This document shows, piece by piece, positions 1 to 8,845 of a stretch of DNA of 64,000 nucleotides. The position numbers were made by a program, and so were the translations under genes. Under the pieces are notes generated by a model. The model was not told the origin of the DNA, did no database searches, and was given only the letters and a program-made list of their open reading frames with translations. The DNA lies in the NCBI RefSeq assembly GCF_041929345.1, contig NZ_JBHFNQ010000108.1, forward strand, positions 1 through 64,000. The letters run 5' to 3'. The DNA is from Floridanema aerugineum. Its GTDB lineage: Bacteria > Cyanobacteriota > Cyanobacteriia > Cyanobacteriales > Aerosakkonemataceae. How positions within the stretch are numbered: the first letter of the stretch is position 1; every line of letters starts with the position of its first letter.

Positions 1-1
1 A

Positions 2-127
2 TTTTTTATTGGTCGTGATGCTGATAGTGATGAAGGTGAGATAGCAGGAGCAAAGTCAATTGTAGCATTGCAAAAGGAAATTATGGCTTTACGTCAGGAG
101 ATTCAAACTTTAGTAAATCGAGATTAA
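2..127 (+). CDS. C-terminal fragment of an unknown protein (cut by window edge)
   Basis: An open frame enters from the left edge and ends at a TAA at 125-127. It gives 41 residues with an acidic stretch (DADSDEGE) followed by a short amphipathic, probably coiled-coil tail ending in LVNRD. The start and any domain lie outside the window, so no function can be given. A palindromic repeat begins four bases after the stop and may help end its transcript. Confidence 0.5.
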   Translation, partial: FFIGRDADSDEGEIAGAKSIVALQKEIMALRQEIQTLVNRD

Positions 128-130
128 AAG

Positions 131-183
131 GTACGTAGTTGCGCTTTAGCGCTCTTATCTAGCGCTAAAGCGCAACAACGTAC
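131..183. repeat. Palindromic repeat, family GTACGTTGTTGCGCTTTAG, copy 1
   Basis: The arms GTACGTAGTTGCGCTTTAGC and its near reverse complement flank a short centre. The same element occurs at 9101-9166 and 17270-17322. All three copies lie just after the end of a gene or gene remnant, so a hairpin at the 3' end of a transcript is plausible. Confidence 0.8.
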
Positions 184-264
184 TTGGAATAACACTTCTG
201 GTAGATTTTTAAGTTGCTGATTTTGCTTATAACAGCAGTAGTAACTGATGAGTTAGGAAGTGTA

Positions 265-1269
265 ATGAATATACAACTGTCAGCAGCTTGGAAACAGTTG
301 CAGAGCATGATTAATGATTTCTTAGCTCTATTACCGAATATAGCGATCGCCCTAATCGTCTTTTTCATCTTTTTCTTTGTTGGTAGATCAGTTAAAAGAA
401 TAGTCAGACATTTAACACGCAATCGTCGCCAAGCGCGGAATTTAGGATTAGTGCTAGGAAGGTTAGCACAGGGAGCGATAGTTTTGGTGGGGTTGTTTGT
501 GGCTCTATCTATTGTGATTCCTTCGATAAAAGCTAATGATTTGGTGCAATTATTGGGAATCAGTGGGGTAGCAATTGGTTTTGCTTTTCGAGATATTTTA
601 CAAAACTTTCTAGCCGGAATTTTGATTTTGTTAACTGAACCTTTTCAAATTAATGACCAAATTGTATTTAAGAATTTTGAGGGAACTGTGGAAAATATCG
701 AAACTAGAGCGACAACAATTAGAACTTATGATGGGCGACGGATAGTAATTCCAAATTCCGAACTTTTTACTAATTCAGTAACGGTTAATACTGCTTTTGA
801 AAACCGGAGGTTACAATACGATATTGGCATTGGTTATGGTGATGATATTGAACAAGCTAGACAATTAATTCTGGAAGCAATGTATGAAATCCAAGATGTT
901 TTAAGAGAACCTGCACCGGATGCAATTGTGGTAGATTTAGCTGAAAGTACTGTGAATATTCGTGCTCGTTGGTGGATTCAACCTCCGCGAAGATCTGATG
1001 CTTTGGAGTTGCAAGATAAAGTTTTAACTGGGATTAAAAATAAGCTGACTGCTCATGGAATCGATCTGCCATTTCCGACGCAACAAATTCTGTTTCATGA
1101 CCAAACAGAGGAGACAGATGGCGATCGCACCCGTCAACGTGAAGGTTGGCCTGCTGGCAAAAATGCAGCGCCAAAACCCCGCAGCATAGGCGGTTCTTTG
1201 CGAAAATTAGTTGAATTACAAACAAAAAAAAATGGCAATAATCAATCTTCACCTAATAATAAGTCATGA
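265..1269 (+). CDS. MscS-family mechanosensitive ion channel
   Basis: Small-conductance mechanosensitive channel that would release solutes from the cytoplasm on hypo-osmotic shock. From the ATG at 265 the protein has 334 residues. It has a hydrophobic helix near residues 25-45, a second near 65-90, and the glycine/alanine-rich pore helix (GISGVAIGFAFRDILQNFLA) near 98-120, followed by the soluble beta-rich MscS domain and a polar basic tail. An upstream TTG at 214 is in frame, but AGGAAG precedes the ATG at 265, which I prefer. The stop overlaps the start of the next gene by four bases (ATGA), indicating translational coupling with the DUF2254 protein. The family assignment is firm; the ion preference is unknown. 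Confidence 0.9.
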   Translation: MNIQLSAAWKQLQSMINDFLALLPNIAIALIVFFIFFFVGRSVKRIVRHLTRNRRQARNLGLVLGRLAQGAIVLVGLFVALSIVIPSIKANDLVQLLGISGVAIGFAFRDILQNFLAGILILLTEPFQINDQIVFKNFEGTVENIETRATTIRTYDGRRIVIPNSELFTNSVTVNTAFENRRLQYDIGIGYGDDIEQARQLILEAMYEIQDVLREPAPDAIVVDLAESTVNIRARWWIQPPRRSDALELQDKVLTGIKNKLTAHGIDLPFPTQQILFHDQTEETDGDRTRQREGWPAGKNAAPKPRSIGGSLRKLVELQTKKNGNNQSSPNNKS

Positions 1270-2591
1270 AAAATGTTAAGTTAAATAAGCTGTGGGATTC
1301 ACTGCATTCTAGCTACTGGTTTTTACCATCTCTGATGGTTTTAGGGGGAATTATTTTAGCGTTTTCTACGCTCACCCTTGACCGGATGGATAAGGTGAAA
1401 ATGGAGGAATGGAGTTGGATTTATACTGGTGGGCCAGAGGGGGCGCGATCGCTACTTTCGGCGATCGCAGGTTCAATGGTAAGTGTAGCAGCTACGGCTT
1501 TTTCTATTACTATTGTGGCGCTACAATTAGCATCTGCTAATTTTGGCCCCCGACTGCTGCGAAATTTTATGCAAGATACGGGAAATCAAATTGTTTTAGG
1601 AACATTTATTGGCACATTTATTTACTGTCTGCTGATTCTGCGAACAGTGCGAGGAGAAGATTATAAGCTATTTGTACCGCAGCTTTCAGTAACAGTGGGA
1701 CTTTTATTGGCACTCGCCAGCATTGCTGTGCTAATTTTCTTTATTCATCATGCTTCGACGATTATTCAAGCATCTTATGTAATTGAGAATGTGAGTATAG
1801 ATTTTCATAGAGCGATCGAGAATTTGTATCCTGAAAAAGTTGGAGAAGGTAAAGATAAACTAGAACGAATAGTTGCCGAAATTCCCGAAAATTTTGCTGA
1901 CGCAGCTTACCCAATTCGCTCTACTAAAACAGGTTATTTACAATTCATCGATCATGAACAATTGATGAAAATTGCTGGTAAATATGATTTGTTGTTACAT
2001 CTCAAAAGTCAACCTGGGGAATTTATAATCAAAGGTAAAATTTTAGTAATGAGTTACCCCGATAAAAGGGTAAATAAAAAAGTTATTGACGAAATAGATA
2101 AAGTATTTATTTTCGGCAAAGAACGCACCGAACAACAAGATATTGAATTTCCGATCGCTCAATTAGTAGAAATTGCCATGCGTGCCCTTTCTCCGGGGAT
2201 TAATGACCCTTTTACGGCGATTCGTTGTCTCGATCGCATTACCTCTGGACTATGCCATCTTTGCCAAAGGAAATTCCCCTCACCCTACCGTTACGATCAA
2301 GAAAAGAATTTGCGAATAATTGCCGAAACAGTAAGTTTTTCTGAATTAGTTGATAGTGCTTTTAATCAAATTAGAATATATGGTAAATCGGATTTAGCTG
2401 TGAATTTAAAGTTGTTGGACTCAATAGCTATTATTGCCAGTTATACGGACAATCCTAAATATAAATCTCATCTATATAAGCACGCAGAAATGATTTTTCG
2501 AGGTAGTCGAGAAGGTTTATCTGAAGAACAAGATTGTTTAAATGTCCAAGAGGAATATCAAAGGGTTATCCACGCGATCGAAAATTGTTAA
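1266..2591 (+). CDS. DUF2254 family integral membrane protein
   Basis: A 441-residue membrane protein with four strong hydrophobic segments in the first ~165 residues (for example SYWFLPSLMVLGGIILAF and LSVTVGLLLALASIAVLIFF), followed by a soluble C-terminal region. This layout and length fit the DUF2254 family, whose biochemical role is not established. It overlaps the MscS gene by four bases, so the two are probably co-translated and may work together at the membrane, perhaps in osmotic or envelope stress; that link is inferred from coupling only. A strong terminator-like hairpin follows about 150 bases downstream. Confidence 0.8.
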   Translation: MKNVKLNKLWDSLHSSYWFLPSLMVLGGIILAFSTLTLDRMDKVKMEEWSWIYTGGPEGARSLLSAIAGSMVSVAATAFSITIVALQLASANFGPRLLRNFMQDTGNQIVLGTFIGTFIYCLLILRTVRGEDYKLFVPQLSVTVGLLLALASIAVLIFFIHHASTIIQASYVIENVSIDFHRAIENLYPEKVGEGKDKLERIVAEIPENFADAAYPIRSTKTGYLQFIDHEQLMKIAGKYDLLLHLKSQPGEFIIKGKILVMSYPDKRVNKKVIDEIDKVFIFGKERTEQQDIEFPIAQLVEIAMRALSPGINDPFTAIRCLDRITSGLCHLCQRKFPSPYRYDQEKNLRIIAETVSFSELVDSAFNQIRIYGKSDLAVNLKLLDSIAIIASYTDNPKYKSHLYKHAEMIFRGSREGLSEEQDCLNVQEEYQRVIHAIENC

Positions 2592-2740
2592 ATACTATTT
2601 AAATTGAACGAGACTATGACATAACTTGGGACTTGAATGTGAAAAGAAAACTAGAAGCAGAATACAGTAATAAACCAGTAGTAATTGCTACGCAAGTGTA
2701 TCCCTCTGCTGTTTATCAATAAACCACAAAATATAACTTA

Positions 2741-2798
2741 GGTAAGCATGAAAGGAGAATGGTAAAAGCTCCTTTCATACTTACCCTGTTGTTTTTTG
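2741..2798 (+). terminator. Rho-independent-type terminator after the mscS-DUF2254 pair
   Basis: An inverted repeat with arms GGTAAGCATGAAAGGAG and CTCCTTTCATACTTACC encloses a short loop and is followed by CTGTTGTTTTTTG. The stem is 17 base pairs with one mismatch. It lies in the expected place for ending the upstream two-gene transcript. Confidence 0.75.
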
Positions 2799-3171
2799 TC
2801 CTTTGAACAAATAGTTTCACAAATAGAAATATAACTCTATCTTTAGATATAAATTAAACCCTTCTTTTAGTAGAGGCTGATAGTAATAATCACAGCTATT
2901 CTGACAAGGGAGAACGAATTTGACATCTATTAATTTTCCTTGGGTGTTTTTGTGGCAGTAAGGAAAAGATGCCATTTAGCTTTTTCAAGTTCTAAACTTA
3001 ATACCAAATATTACCGAGAATATCTTAGGCTACAGTTCTCTAGTGAACTGCCTAATTTGCAATGTAGTTGAAAACAAAATAAGCCATGTTTGATCAAAGA
3101 CTTTCTGCGTGAATTACCAGCGCAGAGGTTCTCAAAGGTCAATCTCAGCAAGATTAGGAGATGGCACAAAA
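2799..3171. other. Spacer before the Nramp-like gene, nothing firm
   Basis: AT-rich spacer of about 370 bases. It must hold the promoter of the transporter gene and perhaps a 5' leader. I looked for a manganese (yybP-ykoY) or other metal riboswitch and saw no convincing conserved core. A GTG-initiated extension of the transporter from 3109 is possible but has no good ribosome binding site. Confidence 0.4.
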
Positions 3172-4584
3172 ATGACAAACAAAAATCATCTTTCTGCCTC
3201 GGCGCAGACAGATAAAGAGCAAGAGGAAAACAAACAACAAATACCAAAAGCACCAACAGGATGGACACGCTTTTTATGGTTAGGGCCTAGTTTTTTATGG
3301 ATGCTTTCAGCAGCTGGTTCTGGTGAGTTACTTTTTACTCCGAGAATTGCCGCATTTTACGGTTATTCTTTGTTATGGGCGTTACTAGCAGCAGTGGTTT
3401 TAAAGTGGTTTATTAACCGAGAAGTTGGGCGGTTTTCTGTTTGTACGGGGGCGACAATTTTAGAAGGTTTTAAACGACTTCCGGGGCCAAAAAATTGGGC
3501 AATTTGGTTGATTTTAGTGCCACAGTTCTTTGTAGCGATCGCCACTGTTGCCGGACTAGCAGGTGCCGCCGCTACAGCATTAATTTTGGTCACAGGAGGA
3601 ACCGTCAAACTTTGGACAGTAATTATTATCTTAGTCACCGCAGCAATTGTTTTTCTGGGGCAATATAACGTAGTAGAAAAAATCTCCTCTTATATAGGTA
3701 TTGCTCGGACAATTGCTGTTGTTGTTGCGGCTTCTCTTGTATTTCCCAATGTGCGAGAATTAGCTGCTGGTTTGCTTCCACAAATACCAGCCGATGTGAA
3801 ATATCAAGAAATTCTCCCTTGGCTAGGTTTTATGTTAGCAGGAGCCGCCGGATTAATGTGGTATTCCTATTGGGTAGATGCCAGAGGATATGGTGCTGCT
3901 GGATTAAATCAAGAACAACCTCTCCAAGCTAATGAAATTAGTAATGAAGAGAAAAAACGCTTACGTGGTTGGATAACATTAATGACTTTATCTAACACTT
4001 TAGCGGTTGTTGGGGCGCTGTTAGCAGCTTTAGCTTTCTTGATTCTCGGCGGAGAATTACTGCGTCCTCAAGGGTTAGTTCCAAAAGAAAATCAAGTGGC
4101 GGAAACTTTAGGTAATTTATTAGGCGATCTTTGGGGGCCATTTGGTTTTTGGTTCATGATCGCGATCGTTTTTATTACCTTTTGTAGCACCACTCTTTCC
4201 GTTCAAGATGGCTTTGGCAGAATGTTTGCTGATGGCACTCAAATAATTTTACAAGGCTTTGGTGTGCGCGGTCGTTGGACAAATGAAAAGCTTTTACAAA
4301 AAACCTACATTGTGGTCTTAGTAGCAGCTTTACCGATCGCAATTTACCTAATTTTTGGTCAACCAGTTGGTTTACTTCAATTAGCAGGAGGAATTGAAGC
4401 GGCGCATATTCCAGTTGTTACCGGATTAACGCTTTATCTGAATCACCGAATGTTACCTAAAGAACTTAAACCCTCAGTATGGTCTTTGGGTGGAACGGTA
4501 ATTGCTGGGCTATTTTTTGGCGTGTTTGCTGTCATTTACCTATTGCAATTAACTGGAATTATTGGTTCAGGTAGTGCAAGCTAA
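3172..4584 (+). CDS. Nramp-superfamily metal transporter, divergent in the metal-site motifs
   Basis: A 470-residue polytopic membrane protein with about eleven hydrophobic helices and the Nramp-like opening (GPSFLWMLSAAGSGELLFTP, then RIAAFYGYSLLW). Nramp proteins import divalent metals with protons. The canonical helix-1 motif DPGN is replaced by AGSGE and the helix-6 MPH motif is absent (AAGLMWYSYWVDARGYG is there instead). These are the residues that select transition metals in MntH/DMT1, so this is better viewed as an Nramp-related subgroup member, possibly nearer the Mg2+-transporting Nramp relatives; substrate unproven. Start chosen at the ATG 3172 after TTAGGAGATG rather than the GTG at 3109. 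The gene stands alone, with a separate AI-2E permease 90 bases downstream. Confidence 0.75.
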   Translation: MTNKNHLSASAQTDKEQEENKQQIPKAPTGWTRFLWLGPSFLWMLSAAGSGELLFTPRIAAFYGYSLLWALLAAVVLKWFINREVGRFSVCTGATILEGFKRLPGPKNWAIWLILVPQFFVAIATVAGLAGAAATALILVTGGTVKLWTVIIILVTAAIVFLGQYNVVEKISSYIGIARTIAVVVAASLVFPNVRELAAGLLPQIPADVKYQEILPWLGFMLAGAAGLMWYSYWVDARGYGAAGLNQEQPLQANEISNEEKKRLRGWITLMTLSNTLAVVGALLAALAFLILGGELLRPQGLVPKENQVAETLGNLLGDLWGPFGFWFMIAIVFITFCSTTLSVQDGFGRMFADGTQIILQGFGVRGRWTNEKLLQKTYIVVLVAALPIAIYLIFGQPVGLLQLAGGIEAAHIPVVTGLTLYLNHRMLPKELKPSVWSLGGTVIAGLFFGVFAVIYLLQLTGIIGSGSAS

Positions 4585-4673
4585 ATCCCACAAAAAACTG
4601 TTGTTCAATTGAGAATTACTATGAAACAAATCTCTTTAGCACAATTAAGCGTTGTCGAGTAAAAGGCGGCTTT

Positions 4674-5702
4674 ATGAGTTTAGGAAAATGGCTCGGTTTT
4701 TTCGCTTTAGTTGTATCTCTCTATATCCTCTGGGAAATTAGAGAAGTTATCCTGATCTTTTTTACATCTGTCGTTTTTGCCACTGCACTTAATCGAGTAG
4801 TAAAACGACTGCAACAGTCAGGAGCAAAAAGAGGTATTGCTCTTACATTAACTATTGGGATGGTAATCACAATTGTATTTTTATCTTTTTTCTTAATTTT
4901 CCCGCCTTTAACCAAACAATTTCAAGAACTAGTAAAACTGATACCTTTTGGCATAGATAAAATTCAAACTTGGACTAATTGGTTACAAGCAAGAGTTCCC
5001 AGCCAATTTGTTAATAATATTCCTAGCTTTAATGATTTAACTACAGAACTACAACGATTTTTTACTTGGATAATTACTAATTTATATCTGGTCTTATCAA
5101 ACTCTTTAACTTTAGTTTTAAACTTTTTATTAATCGTTGTTTTAACAATAATGCTTTTAGTCAATCCACAACCTTATCGGAAAGTATTCATCTCGCTGTT
5201 TCCGGCGTTTTACCGTCAGCGAGTAGATGAGATTTTAAATGACTGTGAAAAAGGTTTAATTGGATGGTTAAAAGGAGTAGCGTTGAGTATGACTTTTATT
5301 GGGATAACTTCCACTATTGGGTTATGGTTTTTAGATGTGCCTTTGCCTTTTGTCAATGGACTTTTAGCAACTATTTTGGCTTTAATTCCTTATATTGGAG
5401 CAATTTTAAGTGTAGTTCCGCCACTGTTGCTGGCTTTATTATATTCTCCAATAAAAGCTATTTTTGTAATCATACTTTACACTTTAATTCAACAGATTGA
5501 AGGTAATTTTGTAACTCCTATAGTGATGGAAAAGGAGGTATATTTGTTACCTGCTTATACTTTGGCTATTTTGACAGCTTTTGGATTTTTATTTGGGTTT
5601 TTAGGCTTGTTTTTAGCATTACCAATTTTGATTGTGCTGCAAACTTGGATTAGAGAAGTTGTAATTAAAGATGTGTTGGATCGTTGGCAAACAGCACGCT
5701 AA
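4674..5702 (+). CDS. AI-2E family (PerM-like) transporter
   Basis: 342 residues with paired N-terminal helices, a soluble segment near residues 80-140, and a helical C-terminal half containing PFVNGLLATILALIPYIGAI and the motif QQIEGNFVTPIVM typical of AI-2E/PerM family permeases. Members are implicated in export of small molecules or Na+(H+) antiport; no substrate can be assigned from sequence. The gene lies between the Nramp-like transporter and the ASRT-like gene, 41 bases before the latter, on the same strand, so it could be the first gene of the ASRT-GH13 transcript. Confidence 0.85.
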   Translation: MSLGKWLGFFALVVSLYILWEIREVILIFFTSVVFATALNRVVKRLQQSGAKRGIALTLTIGMVITIVFLSFFLIFPPLTKQFQELVKLIPFGIDKIQTWTNWLQARVPSQFVNNIPSFNDLTTELQRFFTWIITNLYLVLSNSLTLVLNFLLIVVLTIMLLVNPQPYRKVFISLFPAFYRQRVDEILNDCEKGLIGWLKGVALSMTFIGITSTIGLWFLDVPLPFVNGLLATILALIPYIGAILSVVPPLLLALLYSPIKAIFVIILYTLIQQIEGNFVTPIVMEKEVYLLPAYTLAILTAFGFLFGFLGLFLALPILIVLQTWIREVVIKDVLDRWQTAR

Positions 5703-5743
5703 TTGATATTAAATTTCAGATTTTACTAGCAAGGAGTTAAACT

Positions 5744-6124
5744 ATGAACAAACCAATTGGAAATACTTGTTGGACGATCGCAGAAGGCTACATTCCTGCT
5801 TACGGTAATGGCCCAGAACCGCAATTTACTAGTCATGAAACTGCTTGTTTGTTGAATACTGGTGAACAGGATGCTCATGTAGAAATCACCATTTATTTCA
5901 AAGAGAAAGAACCTGTAGGCCCTTATCGGGTAACAGTTTCCGCCAGACGGACATTGCATTTGCGCTTTAATGATTTAACCGATCCTAAACCAATTCCTCG
6001 TGATACCGATTACGCCAGCGTGTTTATTTCTGACGTGCCAATTGTGGTGCAACATACAAGACTAGATTCCCGGCAATCGGAGAACGCTTTACTTAGTACG
6101 ATCGCATACGCCAGCAGTAATTAA
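5744..6124 (+). CDS. Anabaena sensory rhodopsin transducer (ASRT)-like protein
   Basis: 126 residues with no signal peptide or membrane helix. The sequence closely follows the small soluble beta-sandwich protein that partners Anabaena sensory rhodopsin: an opening IGNTCWTIAEGYIPAYG, the central EPVGPYRVTVSARRTLHLRF, and the tail PIVVQHTRLDSRQSENALLS. AAGGAGTT precedes the ATG at a good distance. No microbial rhodopsin gene is present in the window. The stop is only twelve bases before a GH13 enzyme start, implying an operon. The ASRT fold has been compared with carbohydrate-binding proteins, so with this neighbour a sugar-sensing or enzyme-partner role is as likely as a light-signalling one (inference). 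Confidence 0.88.
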   Translation: MNKPIGNTCWTIAEGYIPAYGNGPEPQFTSHETACLLNTGEQDAHVEITIYFKEKEPVGPYRVTVSARRTLHLRFNDLTDPKPIPRDTDYASVFISDVPIVVQHTRLDSRQSENALLSTIAYASSN

Positions 6125-6136
6125 AAACAGTAAATC

Positions 6137-7768
6137 ATGCAAAATCATTGGTACAAAAACGCAATTGTTTACTCTCTCGATGTCGAAACTTTCTTAGATT
6201 CAGATGGCAATGGTGTCGGTGATTTTCCAGGACTTACTAATTGCTTAGATCATCTATCTGGATTAGGAATTACTTGTTTGTGGTTACTACCTTTTTATCC
6301 TTCTCCTAATCGAGATAATGGTTATGATGTCATGGATTATTACGGTGTCGATCCACGTTTAGGAACGCTGGGAGATTTCGTTGAATTCATGCACCAAGCC
6401 AAGGAAAGAGGGATTCGGGTAATTATCGATTTAGTAGTTAATCACACCTCAATTCAACATCCTTGGTTTCAAGCATCACGTAGCGATAAAAACTCTCGAT
6501 ATCGTGACTACTATGTGTGGGAAGAAAACCCACCAAAAGATACTGATCCTGCATTACTCGCCTTTCCCAATGCTGAGGATAGTATCTGGGAATATGACGA
6601 AAAAGCCGAAGCTTTCTATCTGCATCACTTCTACAAAGAACAGCCAGATTTGAATATTGGCAATCCCAAAGTCCAAGAGGAAATTCGCAAGATTATGGGA
6701 TTTTGGCTTGAACTTGGTGTGTCTGGATTTCGCATTGATGCGGCTCCTTTTTTAATTAAAGGAATTGGCATTGAAGGTGCTAATCCAGAAGAACTAGAAG
6801 GTTTTTTGGCAGAAATGCACAGTTTTTTAGTATCGCGTCGAGGTGATGCTGTACTATTAGCTGAAGCAAATGTTGCATCAGAAAATATTCCTGTATATTT
6901 CGGTGAAGGTGACAGAATGCACTTACTATTCAACTTTTTGTTGAATCAGTATATGTTTTTGGCACTGGCACGAAAAGATGCAAATACTCTGCGAGATGGG
7001 TTGAAAATTCTGCCGAAAATTCCAGAGAATTGTCAATGGTTGAATTTTGTTCGTCATCATGATGAATTGACGCTCGATCGCATAAGTAAATCTGAACAAC
7101 AGGAAATTTTCGCTGCCTTTGCACCGGAAGAAAATATGCAGCTTTACGGACATGGAATTCGCCGCAGATTAGCACCAATGTTGGGCGGAGATCGCTGTCA
7201 AATTGAGTTAGTTTACAGTTTACTTTTCACCCTTCCCGGTACACCTTTAGTCCGTTACGGTGAAGAAATTGGTATGGGCGATGATTTGTCTTTACCCGAT
7301 CGAAATAGTGTTCGCACAGTGATGCAATGGTCAGATGAAAAGAACGGTGGTTTTTCTAAAGCTGAACCAGATAAACTGACTAGACCAACAATTAAAGGTG
7401 GAGAATATGGCTATGAAAAAGTGAGTGTTTCCTCTCAACAACGCGATCCTAATTCGTTAATAAACTGGATGGAACGAGCAATTCGAGTTCGCAAACAATG
7501 CCCGGAATTGGGTTGGGGTGAATGGGCAATTTTAGAAACTGATGAACCTGCGGTTTTTGCTCATAGTTGTGAGTGGCAAGGTAAGACAGTTATTGCTTTA
7601 CATAATTTAGCTGACAAACCTTGTAGAGTGTCGTTGAAAGCGAATAATTACACTCATTTGTTCGATTTATTTGGCGATCGCCAATATGATTCCCTTGATG
7701 GAGATCTTAGCTCAATTCCATTAGAAGCTTACGGTTATCGTTGGTTTAGAGTTAACCGAATGCGTTAA
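6137..7768 (+). CDS. GH13 family alpha-glucoside enzyme (trehalose synthase/alpha-amylase-like)
   Basis: 543 residues with the complete GH13 barrel. The N-terminus (WYKNAIVYSLDVETFLDSDG) and the stretch WLLPFYPSPNRDNGYDVMDY resemble trehalose synthase-type enzymes. Catalytic residues are visible: nucleophile D201 in GFRIDA, acid/base E243 in LLAEAN, and transition-state D309 in FVRHHDE. A C-terminal beta domain follows from about residue 450. It probably acts in the cytosol on maltose, trehalose or short glucans; sequence alone does not separate hydrolase from isomerase activity. It is tightly linked to the ASRT-like gene. An LLM oxidoreductase follows after a 108-base gap that holds a palindromic repeat. 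Confidence 0.88.
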   Translation: MQNHWYKNAIVYSLDVETFLDSDGNGVGDFPGLTNCLDHLSGLGITCLWLLPFYPSPNRDNGYDVMDYYGVDPRLGTLGDFVEFMHQAKERGIRVIIDLVVNHTSIQHPWFQASRSDKNSRYRDYYVWEENPPKDTDPALLAFPNAEDSIWEYDEKAEAFYLHHFYKEQPDLNIGNPKVQEEIRKIMGFWLELGVSGFRIDAAPFLIKGIGIEGANPEELEGFLAEMHSFLVSRRGDAVLLAEANVASENIPVYFGEGDRMHLLFNFLLNQYMFLALARKDANTLRDGLKILPKIPENCQWLNFVRHHDELTLDRISKSEQQEIFAAFAPEENMQLYGHGIRRRLAPMLGGDRCQIELVYSLLFTLPGTPLVRYGEEIGMGDDLSLPDRNSVRTVMQWSDEKNGGFSKAEPDKLTRPTIKGGEYGYEKVSVSSQQRDPNSLINWMERAIRVRKQCPELGWGEWAILETDEPAVFAHSCEWQGKTVIALHNLADKPCRVSLKANNYTHLFDLFGDRQYDSLDGDLSSIPLEAYGYRWFRVNRMR

Positions 7769-7774
7769 CAATTA

Positions 7775-7839
7775 GTAGGGTGCGTCAGACCATAGATTTT
7801 ATCGAGAGCATTAAGGTGAGAATTTCTGACGCACCTTAC
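7775..7839. repeat. Palindromic repeat, family TAGGGTGCGT, copy 1
   Basis: The arm GTAGGGTGCGTCAGA pairs with TCTGACGCACCTTAC about 35 bases later. Related elements lie at 16190-16221 and 56850-56914. It sits between the GH13 and LLM genes and could partly uncouple their transcription. Confidence 0.75.
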
Positions 7840-7876
7840 AAATACAACTCTTTTTAACAATCTAAAACTGAAAATT

Positions 7877-8845
7877 ATGGCTAACATTGGTTATCACTCA
7901 TCACACGAACAATTCAAACCTAGTGAATTGTTGAAATATGTACAATTAGCAGAACAAGCTGGGTTTACTTTGGCGCTTTCCTCAGACCATTTTCATCCTT
8001 GGTCAGAAGCGCAAGGAGAAAGCGGTTTTGCTTGGTCTTGGTTAGGTGCAGCAATGCAGGCAACACCAACACTTTCCTATCGAGTTGTTTGTGCCCCTGG
8101 ACAACGTTATCACCCAGCAATTATTGCCCAAGCTGCGGCAACTTTAGCCCAAATGTTTCCCAGTCGTTTTTGGTTAACTGTGGGTAGCGGACAGGCGCTT
8201 AATGAAAATATTACTGGGGAAAAATGGCCTACAAAAGGCGATCGCAACGCCCGTTTAAAAGAATGTGTTGATATTATCCGTGCTCTGTGGGCAGGAGAAA
8301 CAGTTACCCATCACGGTTTAGTAAACATTGAAGATGCCAAACTTTACACTCGCCCGGAAATTTTCCCGGCAATTATTGGGGCGGCAATTACTCCTGAAAC
8401 TGCTGAATGGTTGGGAAGTTGGGCAGATGGATTAATTACCACTTCTCGCCCACCAGAAAAGTTAAAAAAAGTCGTTGATGCCTTTCGTCGAGGTGGTGGA
8501 GAAGGCAAACCAATGATTTTAAAAGTACAGCTTTCTTATGATAGTAATGAGGAAAAAGCATTACAAGGTGCTTATCACCAATGGCGAAATAACATCTTTA
8601 AAAGCAAGATGTTAACCGAACTAATTACTCCCGCTCAATTTGATGCTGCTGGGGAATTTGTCCAACCAGAAGAATTATTTAATCACGTTCGGATTTCGGC
8701 AGATCCGCAGCAGCATATTGAGTGGTTACAAAAAGATATTGAATTGGGGTTCAATGAACTTATTTTGCATAACGTTAACCGGGAACAAGAGCAGTTCATT
8801 GAAGTGTTTGGTGCTAAAGTTTTGCCAGAATTAACTTCAAGTTAA
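7877..8845 (+). CDS. LLM-class flavin-dependent oxidoreductase (TIGR03885-like)
   Basis: 322 residues forming a luciferase-like TIM barrel. The start MANIGYHSSHEQFKPSELL, the SSDHFHPWSEAQGESGFAWS block and the RYHPAIIAQAAATLAQMFPS helix are characteristic of the bacterial luciferase-like superfamily and fit the TIGR03885 subgroup. Such enzymes use FMN or F420; the subgroup's substrate is unknown. It sits on the same strand after the ASRT and GH13 genes, suggesting a shared stress or carbohydrate context (inference). Its last nine bases overlap the tail of a decayed glycosyltransferase frame on the opposite strand. Confidence 0.85.
   Translation: MANIGYHSSHEQFKPSELLKYVQLAEQAGFTLALSSDHFHPWSEAQGESGFAWSWLGAAMQATPTLSYRVVCAPGQRYHPAIIAQAAATLAQMFPSRFWLTVGSGQALNENITGEKWPTKGDRNARLKECVDIIRALWAGETVTHHGLVNIEDAKLYTRPEIFPAIIGAAITPETAEWLGSWADGLITTSRPPEKLKKVVDAFRRGGGEGKPMILKVQLSYDSNEEKALQGAYHQWRNNIFKSKMLTELITPAQFDAAGEFVQPEELFNHVRISADPQQHIEWLQKDIELGFNELILHNVNREQEQFIEVFGAKVLPELTSS

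Noticed and set aside
2799..3171. Possible manganese riboswitch before the Nramp-like gene
   Set aside because: No conserved yybP-ykoY core could be found, and the protein itself lacks the Mn2+ motifs.
3363..3638. Minus-strand frame inside the Nramp-like gene
   Set aside because: Shadow of the membrane-protein codons on the other strand.
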